From CAYQQQ01 sp964420125 (GTDB lineage: Bacteria; Actinomycetota; Acidimicrobiia; Acidimicrobiales; Microtrichaceae): a stretch of 35,168 bases of DNA. Below, piece after piece: positions 21,864 through 28,378 of the stretch. The position numbers were made by a program, and so were the translations under genes. Numbering within the stretch: position 1 is the first letter of the stretch; each line of letters starts with the position of its first letter. The DNA lies in the NCBI GenBank assembly GCA_964420125.1, contig CAYQQQ010000036.1, positions 1 to 35,168 of the forward strand. Direction: 5' to 3'. The notes beneath the pieces were generated by a model that was not told the DNA's origin, did not search any database, and worked only from the letters and a program-made list of their open reading frames with translations.

Positions 21864-21991
21864 GGTGTGCCTCCTCGGAAGTCGTCCGCGCCCGGTGCGC
21901 GGGGCTGCAAGAACCGTAGCCCTCGGCACGCGCTCGTGCGGCACAACCGCGGGGTTCGCGAGTCCCACAAGGCGCACGACCTCCCGTTGGT

Positions 21992-22012
21992 GGACCGGAG
22001 CCGGCTCGGTCC
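21992..22012 (-). terminator. Hairpin after topA
   Basis: GGACCG (21992-21997) and CGGTCC (22007-22012) with inner AG/CT pairs form a near-perfect hairpin 18 nt past the topA stop. No U-tract follows. The remainder of the 166-bp gap holds only the promoter region of the lysine-rich gene. Confidence 0.3.
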
Positions 22013-22029
22013 CCGTCGAGGCTCCGCCT

Positions 22030-24828
22030 CTACTCCGGCGGCACCTCGGGCGACGAGACCGCTGCCTCCTCGGCCAGAGCCTTCCTCTTCGCCGCAGCCT
22101 TCTTCTTCGCCGGAGCCTTCTTCTTCGCCACGGCCTTCTTCTTGGCCGGAGCCTTCTTCTTGGCCGCGGCCTTCTTCTTGGTGGTGCGCGGGCCCTTCGC
22201 TCGACGTTCCGCCAGCAGGTCCAGCGCTCGCTGGAGGTCGATCTCCTCGACGCTGTCCCCCCGGCGGAGGCTGGCATTGGTCTCACCATCGGTCACGTAC
22301 GGACCGAAGCGTCCCTCCTTCACCACGATCGGGCGCTCGGTGTCGGGATCGGGCCCCAGCTCGCGCAGGGGTGCAGCGGATCGCTGACCCCGACGGCGCT
22401 TGGGCTCGGCGAAGAGCCGGAGGGCCTCCTCCAGGGTGACGGAGAGGATCTGCTCCTCGCGCTCCAACGAACGGGAGTCGGATCCCTTCTTGAGATATGG
22501 GCCGTACCGTCCGTTCAGCGCCTCGATGACCACGCCGTCACCGGGATCCACGCCCACCTCTCGCGGCAACGCCAGCAAGGCCAGCACGTCCTCCAGGGTG
22601 ACGGTGGCCGGGTCCATGGAGGCGAACAGCGACGCTGTCCGGGGCTTGAACCCCGTCTCGTCGTCGTGCTGGCCCTCCTGCACGTAGGGTCCGAACCTGC
22701 CGGAGCGCAGGTGCACCTCCAGGCCGGAGTCGGGGTGAACCCCCAGCACGCGGTCGCCGGAGGGGGCCTCCAGCAGCTCCACGGCCCGGGCCACGGTGAG
22801 CTCGTCCGGCGGTAGGTCGTCAGGGATCGACGCACGCTCGCTGTCGTCGCCGTCACCTCGCTCCAGGTACGGGCCGTAGCGGCCGACCCGGGCCACGATG
22901 CGACGGCCCTCCTCGTCATCACCCAACGGGATGGAGTTCACCGCCCGAGCATCGATCTCGCCGAGTCGGTCCTCCACCAGCTGCTTGAGGCCGACACCCC
23001 CGGCACCCGCGGCACCATCAGGGATCTCTCCGTCGACGGTCACCTTGTCCTGCACTCCGAAGTAGAAGCGGGTCAGCCACGGCTCCATGTCCTCGGTGCC
23101 GCTGGCGATGTCGTCCAGGTCGTCCTCCATGCGGGCCGTGAAGGCGTAGTCCACCAGGTTCGGGAAGTGCTGCTCGAGCAGGGTGACCACGGCGAAGGCG
23201 GTGAAGGTGGGAACCAGCGCGGACCCCTTCTTCCACACGTAGCCGCGATCGAGGATGGTCGTGATGATCGAGGCGTAGGTGGAGGGGCGACCCACCCCCA
23301 GCTCCTCCAACCGCTTGACCAACGATGCCTCGGTGAAGCGCGCCGGGGGCTGGGTGTCGTGGGACTGCTCGGCCAGGTCCTGGACCGCCATCGGATCGCC
23401 GACGGCCATGTCGGGCAGCACCGACTCGGCTTCGTCGTCGTCGCCCTCGTCGACACCGGCGGTGTAGGCCCGCAGCCAGCCGGGGAAGAGGATCGTGCGT
23501 CCCGATGCCCCGAAGGTCGCGAGCCGGCCGTCGGCGACGGTGGACTCCATCCGCACCGACACGGTCTCCCCGCGGGCGTCGGTCATCTGGGAGGCGAGTG
23601 TGCGCTGCCAGATCATCTCGTAGAGGCGCAGCTCGGCGCTGGCCAGCTCACCTCGCACCTCGTCGGGGGTGCGGAAGGTGTCGCCGGCAGGACGGATCGC
23701 CTCGTGAGCTTCCTGGGCGTTCTTCACCTTGCTGCGGTACACCCTCGGCCCGTCGGGCAGGTACTCCCGGCCGAAGCGCTCCTGGATCTGCCGCCGAGCC
23801 GCCGTCACCGCCGTGTCCGACAGGGTGGTGGAGTCGGTCCGCATGTAGGTGATGTAGCCGTTCTCGTACAGCCGCTGAGCTGCCGCCATGGTCTGGGCGG
23901 AGGAGAACCGCAGCTTGCGGCCGGCTTCCTGCTGGAGGGTGGAGGTCATGAACGGCGGTGCCGGTCGACGCGTGTAGGGCTTCGCCTCGACGGAGCGGAC
24001 CTCCAGCGTCCGCCCTGCCAAGCCGTCCCTGACCGCTCGGGCGTCGGCCTCGTCCAACAGGCGAACCGACGCGGCAGCTGCTGAGGTCGTGAGCCTGCCG
24101 TCGGCGCCGAAGTCCCTCCCGGTGGCGAGCCGGGCGCCGTCGAGCTCCACCAGGGTGGCGGGGAAGGTGGTGGGATCCTTGCTCGGATCGGCGTGGTGCA
24201 GCGTCGCCTGCAGGTCCCACCACCTCGCGGAGTGGAACGCCATCCGCTCACGCTCGCGCTCGACCACCACACGGGTGGCCACGGACTGCACCCTGCCCGC
24301 CGACAGGCCCCGCATCACCTTCTTCCACAGCACCGGAGAGACCTCGTAGCCGTACAAGCGGTCGAGGATCCTCCTGGTCTCCTGGGCGTCGACCAGGCGA
24401 CGGTCGAGCTCACGAGGATGCTCGAGGGCGTGCTGGATCGCCTCCGGGGTGATCTCGTGGAAGACCATCCGCCGCACCGGCACCTTGGGACTCAGCACCT
24501 CGAGCAGGTGCCAGGCGATCGCCTCTCCCTCTCGGTCCTCGTCGGTGGCGAGGTAGAGCTCGTCCGCGTCCTTCAGGACGGCCTTGAGGTGCCGCACGTG
24601 GTCGCGCTTGTCGGGGGAGACCACGTAGAGGGGCTTGAAGTGGTTGTCGGTGTCGACGCCCAGCCGGGCCCACTTCTCGCCCTTCATGTCCTTGGGCACG
24701 TCGGCCGCGTTGCGCGGAAGGTCGCGGATGTGGCCGATCGAGGACTCCACCACGTAGCCGTCGCCGAGGAAGCGCGCGATGGTGCGGGCCTTTGCCGGGG
24801 ATTCGACGATCACGAGTGGAGTGGGCAT
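22030..24828 (-). CDS. topA: DNA topoisomerase I (TopA) with lysine-rich tail, 932 aa
   Basis: Type IA topoisomerase relaxing negative supercoils. TOPRIM domain with VIVESPAKA (6-14) and LATDEDREGEAIAWHL, the GLSAGRVQSVATR segment, and active-site Tyr328 in GYITYMRTDST. Conserved HEAIRP and RPSTYASII are present. The C-terminal region carries repeated GRYGPYL/GRFGPYV modules (topoisomerase C-terminal repeats, four copies) instead of zinc fingers, as in other actinobacteria, then an AAKKKAPAKKK tail (about 880-917). ATG 24828 has no Shine-Dalgarno (the preceding bases read TCCTCC) and lies about 8 nt after a -10, so the mRNA appears leaderless. Confidence 0.96.
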   Translation of the reverse strand: MPTPLVIVESPAKARTIARFLGDGYVVESSIGHIRDLPRNAADVPKDMKGEKWARLGVDTDNHFKPLYVVSPDKRDHVRHLKAVLKDADELYLATDEDREGEAIAWHLLEVLSPKVPVRRMVFHEITPEAIQHALEHPRELDRRLVDAQETRRILDRLYGYEVSPVLWKKVMRGLSAGRVQSVATRVVVERERERMAFHSARWWDLQATLHHADPSKDPTTFPATLVELDGARLATGRDFGADGRLTTSAAAASVRLLDEADARAVRDGLAGRTLEVRSVEAKPYTRRPAPPFMTSTLQQEAGRKLRFSSAQTMAAAQRLYENGYITYMRTDSTTLSDTAVTAARRQIQERFGREYLPDGPRVYRSKVKNAQEAHEAIRPAGDTFRTPDEVRGELASAELRLYEMIWQRTLASQMTDARGETVSVRMESTVADGRLATFGASGRTILFPGWLRAYTAGVDEGDDDEAESVLPDMAVGDPMAVQDLAEQSHDTQPPARFTEASLVKRLEELGVGRPSTYASIITTILDRGYVWKKGSALVPTFTAFAVVTLLEQHFPNLVDYAFTARMEDDLDDIASGTEDMEPWLTRFYFGVQDKVTVDGEIPDGAAGAGGVGLKQLVEDRLGEIDARAVNSIPLGDDEEGRRIVARVGRYGPYLERGDGDDSERASIPDDLPPDELTVARAVELLEAPSGDRVLGVHPDSGLEVHLRSGRFGPYVQEGQHDDETGFKPRTASLFASMDPATVTLEDVLALLALPREVGVDPGDGVVIEALNGRYGPYLKKGSDSRSLEREEQILSVTLEEALRLFAEPKRRRGQRSAAPLRELGPDPDTERPIVVKEGRFGPYVTDGETNASLRRGDSVEEIDLQRALDLLAERRAKGPRTTKKKAAAKKKAPAKKKAVAKKKAPAKKKAAAKRKALAEEAAVSSPEVPPE
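22079..22182 (-). repeat. Tandem repeats encoding the TopA lysine tail
   Basis: About six 18-bp units of the same APAKKK/AVAKKK/AAAKKK type as in the adjacent lysine-rich gene. Positively charged tails of actinobacterial TopA proteins increase processivity. Confidence 0.8.
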
Positions 24829-24836
24829 CGGAGGAC

Positions 24837-24865
24837 AACTAAAGCGTGTCCGGCCCGGATGTCAA
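24837..24865 (-). promoter_or_regulatory. topA promoter
   Basis: A consensus -35 TTGACA (24865-24860) is separated by 17 bp from TTAGTT (24842-24837). Transcription would start at or within 2 nt of the topA ATG (24828). Confidence 0.65.
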
Positions 24866-24929
24866 ACATCGCGCCCGCCCTGCGGTGCCCCGAGACCCCG
24901 AGAACCGCCTCCGGACGGTCCGGATCCCG

Positions 24930-25742
24930 TCACACGGTGAAGGCCAGGTTCTCGAGCACACGGCGGCCGATCGGCACGTCGCCGTTGATCTCCACGCCGG
25001 CTGCACGGAGCTCCCGGACCCCCCTCCGACCTCCGGTCAGGCGCAGGAACGTCGTCGCCGCGACCACCAGCTCCACGTCCGGATCGGCGTCCAGCGAGGG
25101 CACCACCGAGGCCCGATCGCCCACCTGGACGTCGAACGTCCGGGCTGGATCGGACAACCGGAACCTCACGCCGCAGCCCTTCGGCACCGCAGCCCGCTTC
25201 CCGACCACGTAGCCCAAGCCGGTGGACACCTCGTCGAGGGCGAGCTGCACCGACGCCTCGTCGGCGCGCAGCGGGATCCCCAGCGCCTCCCTGATGTCCT
25301 GTTCGTGGAGGTGGCAGTCGAAGCAGCGGATCCGCATGAACCGGCCGTAGGTGGCCTGGCCCGCCGGCGTCCAGGACGGTTCGTCGAAGTCGGCCTGGGA
25401 CATCTCGGCCAGCAGGGACATCCGGGCGGCCGTGGCCTCCCGGAACGCCCCCAGCACCTCCGATCCGGGCAACGGCCGCATGACGGCTACCCAGGCCTCG
25501 TTGATGCGTCCGATGTCGTTGTGCACGTGTGGGGGCTCCCCGAGGTCGACCTCGGGCGTCGCCTCCCCCAGCAGCATCCGCTCCGTGCCCGCCATGTGGG
25601 CCACGTTGTCCTTCACGCTCCAGCCCGGCAGGCAGGTGGGTGCCGCCCACTGCTGGTCCTCCAAGGTCTCGCACAGCTCGACCACGGCGTCGAACTGCTC
25701 GCCGAGGGCTCGCACCACCAGGTCCCGGTCGATCTCGCTCAT
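24930..25742 (-). CDS. Mycothiol-dependent maleylpyruvate isomerase family protein (DinB-like), 270 aa
   Basis: An N-terminal MDMPI/DinB four-helix metal-binding domain has His49 in VKDNVAHMAG and the CFDCHLHEQDIR segment (140-151), where Asp142 and His146 are likely metal ligands. A C-terminal SCP2-like MDMPI domain follows (about 175-270). The family includes mycothiol-dependent isomerases and transferases of actinobacteria, though many members have unknown substrates. ATG 25742 gives the usual MSEIDRDLVV start after a purine-rich GAGTGAG. It is flanked on the same strand by the DsbA-like gene upstream. Confidence 0.8.
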   Translation of the reverse strand: MSEIDRDLVVRALGEQFDAVVELCETLEDQQWAAPTCLPGWSVKDNVAHMAGTERMLLGEATPEVDLGEPPHVHNDIGRINEAWVAVMRPLPGSEVLGAFREATAARMSLLAEMSQADFDEPSWTPAGQATYGRFMRIRCFDCHLHEQDIREALGIPLRADEASVQLALDEVSTGLGYVVGKRAAVPKGCGVRFRLSDPARTFDVQVGDRASVVPSLDADPDVELVVAATTFLRLTGGRRGVRELRAAGVEINGDVPIGRRVLENLAFTV

Positions 25743-25825
25743 GTGTCTCACTCCGTCTCGGTCGTGGGCGCCGTCGGGGCCGGTGTCGCACCCGGTGCCC
25801 CGCCGAGTGCAACGCCTCCGGCCGT

Positions 25826-26512
25826 TCACGGCGTCGGGTTCTGGATGGTCTCCCAGTCACGTGCCTCGAAGTACGGCCGAAAGCGCTCGGCGATGACCTG
25901 CACGTCCTCGGGCCGCTTGGGACGTTGCAGCTCGAAGAGGTGGGGGAACTCGAGCCACGACGCCACCGCCGACCACAGGCGAACTGCCGCATCCCCGGTC
26001 GGTGGGTCGACGAGCACCGGCCCGAAGAGGGCCTGGCCGTCGGGGAAGCGCAGGGTCGGGACCCCGAACGCACCGGCGGCGACCACCTGCTCGTGCTCGG
26101 CGCGCACCTCTTCGCCGGTGGTCGGGTCGGCGATGGCCTGCTCCACGATCGACGGATCGAGCCCCATCTCGACCAGCAACGCCTCGGCCACCTCCGGTCG
26201 GTGCGGCTTGCGGCCCTCGACGTGCAACGCGGTTCCGGCCACGAGGTACCACCGGTCCAGCAGCTGAGGATCCTCGCGGCGCAGCCACGCGCCGATGCGC
26301 ATCATGGACCACCCGTATGCCCACGGGCGCTCCCAAGGATGGGGCTTGCCCTCTCGGCGGTTGATCTCCTCCAGGCTGAAGAAGCGCCAGTCGACCTCGA
26401 GGGCGGTGAGCCGTCGGACCTCGCGGATCCACAGGGAGCTCTGGTAGGCGTAGGGGCACATCAGGTCGAAGTGGAACGCCACCGAAGCGGGGTTGGGGTG
26501 CTGGTCGGCCAT
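25826..26512 (-). CDS. DsbA-family (2-hydroxychromene-2-carboxylate isomerase/Rv2466c-like) oxidoreductase, 228 aa
   Basis: A thioredoxin-fold protein with helical insertion. The active-site region is FHFDLMCPYAYQSS, giving a single cysteine (Cys19) in a CPYA motif, so it is a monothiol relative of DsbA. The later GAFGVPTLRFPDGQALFGP segment carries the cis-proline (VPT) of the thioredoxin fold. Relatives include mycothiol-dependent reductases such as Rv2466c. ATG 26512 is preceded by AAGGACG. The operon with the MDMPI protein downstream (84-nt gap) is consistent with shared mycothiol chemistry, an inference. Confidence 0.8.
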   Translation of the reverse strand: MADQHPNPASVAFHFDLMCPYAYQSSLWIREVRRLTALEVDWRFFSLEEINRREGKPHPWERPWAYGWSMMRIGAWLRREDPQLLDRWYLVAGTALHVEGRKPHRPEVAEALLVEMGLDPSIVEQAIADPTTGEEVRAEHEQVVAAGAFGVPTLRFPDGQALFGPVLVDPPTGDAAVRLWSAVASWLEFPHLFELQRPKRPEDVQVIAERFRPYFEARDWETIQNPTP

Positions 26513-26522
26513 GCTCGTCCTT

Positions 26523-26542
26523 CCGCGACCAACCGGTCGCGG
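26523..26542 (-). promoter_or_regulatory. Palindrome in the divergent DsbA-like / acyl-CoA dehydrogenase gap
   Basis: CCGCGACC (26523-26530) and GGTCGCGG (26535-26542) are perfect 8-bp arms around AACC, 10 nt upstream of the DsbA-like start. It may be a repressor operator (TetR-like spacing) or a 5'-UTR hairpin. Confidence 0.35.
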
Positions 26543-26677
26543 TGACATGTTCCCACTTGCCGGGGATGTCGTCGTCCGCGGTGACCGATGTCGCCACGCA
26601 CCCGCGCGAGGCCACGGTGGAGGCAGCCCCCGGCTGCTCGGTAGGGTGCGCTGCACCGCAGCACCCAGGAGCGACCG

Positions 26678-27895
26678 ATGGACTTCCAGCCGAGCCCGAG
26701 AGCCACAGAGCTGCAGGAGAACCTCCTGGAGTTCATGGATCGACACGTCTATCCGGCAGAACCCGTCTACGAGGAGCAGATGGCCGCCCTCGGCGATCCC
26801 CACGGCCATCCCCAGGTCATCGAGGACCTCAAGGCAGAAGCCCGCCGCCGGGGGCTGTGGAACCTCTTCATGCCCCACGTGACCGCCTGGACCCCCGATC
26901 CGGTGCCCAACCTCGACTACGCCCACCTCGCCGAGATCTCCGGACGATCCATCCACCTGGCGCCCGAGGCCATGAACTGCGCCGCCCCCGACACGGGCAA
27001 CATGGAGGTGCTCGCCCTCTTCGGCAGCCCGGAGCAGCAGCAGGACTGGCTCGCGCCGCTGCTGGCCGGGGAGATCCGCTCCTCCTTCGCCATGACCGAG
27101 CCGGACGTCGCCTCCTCCGACGCCACCAACGTCCAGCTCTCCATCCGCCGAGAGGGCGACGAGTACGTCCTGAACGGACGGAAGTGGTGGATCTCGGGCG
27201 CGGCATCCGCCCGCTGCAGGGTGTTCATCGTCATGGGGAAGACCGATCCGGACGCCCCCCGTCACGTCCAGCAGTCGATGATCCTGGTGCCTCGGGACGC
27301 TCCTGGGCTCACCGTGGTGCGCGACCTGCCGGTGTTCGGCTACCAGGACCGTGAAGGGCACGCCGAGCTGCGCTTCGAGGACGTGCGGGTGCCGGCGGGC
27401 AACCTCATCGGCGAGGAGGGCAGCGGCTTCGCCATCGCCCAGGCCCGACTGGGGCCCGGGCGCATCCACCACTGCATGCGCTGCATCGGCGTCGCCGAGC
27501 GCGCCCTCGAGCTCATGTGCCGCCGGGTGAGCGAACGCGTCGCCTTCGGCGGACCGCTGGCCGACCAGGGGGTGATCCGCGAGTGGATCGCCGACTCCCG
27601 CATCGAGATCGAGCAGGCCCGGCTGCTCACCCTGAAGGCGGCATGGCTGATGGACACGGTGGGCGCCAAGGGTGCCGCCATCGAGATCTCGGCCATCAAG
27701 GTGGTCGCCCCCAACACCGCGCTGCGGGTGGTGGACCGGGCGATCCAGGCCCATGGTGGCGGTGGGGTGAGCGACGACTTCCCGTTGGCCCGCATGTACG
27801 CCGGACTGCGCACGCTGCGCTTCGCCGACGGTCCCGACGAGGTGCACCGCCGTCAGGTGGCCCGCACCGAGCTGCGCCGCCAGGCCGGCGGGTGA
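26678..27895 (+). CDS. Acyl-CoA dehydrogenase, ACAD10/11-like, 405 aa
   Basis: FAD-dependent alpha,beta-dehydrogenation of an acyl-CoA. It has the mixed helix N-terminus, the FAMTEPDVASSDATN signature near residue 138, KWWISGA, and the C-terminal QAHGGGGVSDDFPLARMYAGLRTLRFADGPDEVHRR. The ADGPDEVH ending, with Asp where classical enzymes have the YEGT glutamate, is typical of ACAD10/11-type members. ATG 26678 has an AGGAG Shine-Dalgarno 6 nt upstream. It is divergent from the DsbA-like gene and convergent with the STAS gene. The chain length of the substrate is unknown. Confidence 0.9.
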   Translation: MDFQPSPRATELQENLLEFMDRHVYPAEPVYEEQMAALGDPHGHPQVIEDLKAEARRRGLWNLFMPHVTAWTPDPVPNLDYAHLAEISGRSIHLAPEAMNCAAPDTGNMEVLALFGSPEQQQDWLAPLLAGEIRSSFAMTEPDVASSDATNVQLSIRREGDEYVLNGRKWWISGAASARCRVFIVMGKTDPDAPRHVQQSMILVPRDAPGLTVVRDLPVFGYQDREGHAELRFEDVRVPAGNLIGEEGSGFAIAQARLGPGRIHHCMRCIGVAERALELMCRRVSERVAFGGPLADQGVIREWIADSRIEIEQARLLTLKAAWLMDTVGAKGAAIEISAIKVVAPNTALRVVDRAIQAHGGGGVSDDFPLARMYAGLRTLRFADGPDEVHRRQVARTELRRQAGG

Positions 27896-27944
27896 GCGGA
27901 TCGCCTCCGGTCGACGGATCAGCCGCTCGCGCTCCTCGCACCGG

Positions 27945-28262
27945 TCACACGGTTGGGGGCAGCTCCTCGCGGACCTCCATCACCTGATCCAGCCGGGCGT
28001 CGGCGAGCAGGTTCGCCACCGTTGACCCAGCCAGCACGACGAACCGGCCTTCACGCCGGCGGGCCCGCTGCGCACCGGCCACCAGCGCGCCGGAGCAGAC
28101 GGGATCGAACCAGGCGACCGAGCGCAGATCGACCGAGACCTTCGGTGTGGACAGCGGCTCGATGGCGGCCCACAGCCGTGGCAGCGTGGCGAGGTCGACA
28201 TCGCCCACCACCGCCACGACCACCCAGCCGTCGCGCTCCGCGACCTGCACCTCGAACAGCAC
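27945..28262 (-). CDS. STAS-domain protein in the bldG position, phosphosite missing, 105 aa
   Basis: A compact STAS fold (anti-anti-sigma factor family): VVVAVVGDVDLATLPRLWAAI, VSVDLRSVAWFDPVCSGALVAGAQRARRREGRF. The regulatory loop normally reads D-S-T/S-G-L-G; here it is Asp53-Pro-Val-Cys-Ser-Gly58, so the serine phosphorylated by RsbW-type kinases is Pro54. No anti-sigma factor gene is adjacent, whereas Streptomyces bldG is followed by one. GTG 28262 lies 7 nt past the -10 TACCCT, so the mRNA appears leaderless. It is divergent from the DUF1998 helicase, as bldG is in Streptomyces. Confidence 0.75.
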   Translation of the reverse strand: MLFEVQVAERDGWVVVAVVGDVDLATLPRLWAAIEPLSTPKVSVDLRSVAWFDPVCSGALVAGAQRARRREGRFVVLAGSTVANLLADARLDQVMEVREELPPTV

Positions 28263-28268
28263 CGGGTC

Positions 28269-28274
28269 AGGGTA
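28269..28274 (-). promoter_or_regulatory. -10 element of the STAS gene
   Basis: TACCCT on the minus strand, 7 nt upstream of the GTG start. The -35 region is poor. Confidence 0.4.
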
Positions 28275-28363
28275 CCGGCACCTCCCACCGCGGGATGGAT
28301 CGCTCCTTCGGCACGAATCCTGCGTTCCCGCGCCACCGAGCGGGGCGTGTCACGGTGGAGTCC

Positions 28364-28369
28364 TAGGGT
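28364..28369 (+). promoter_or_regulatory. -10 element of the helicase gene
   Basis: TAGGGT on the plus strand, 10 nt upstream of ATG 28379, with no Shine-Dalgarno; suggests a leaderless mRNA. The -35 region is poor. Confidence 0.4.
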
Positions 28370-28378
28370 TGGCCTGAG

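Noticed and set aside
21394..22182. CRISPR-like array from the regularly spaced repeats
   Set aside because: The repeats are contiguous in-frame 18-bp units without spacers and encode lysine-rich protein tails.
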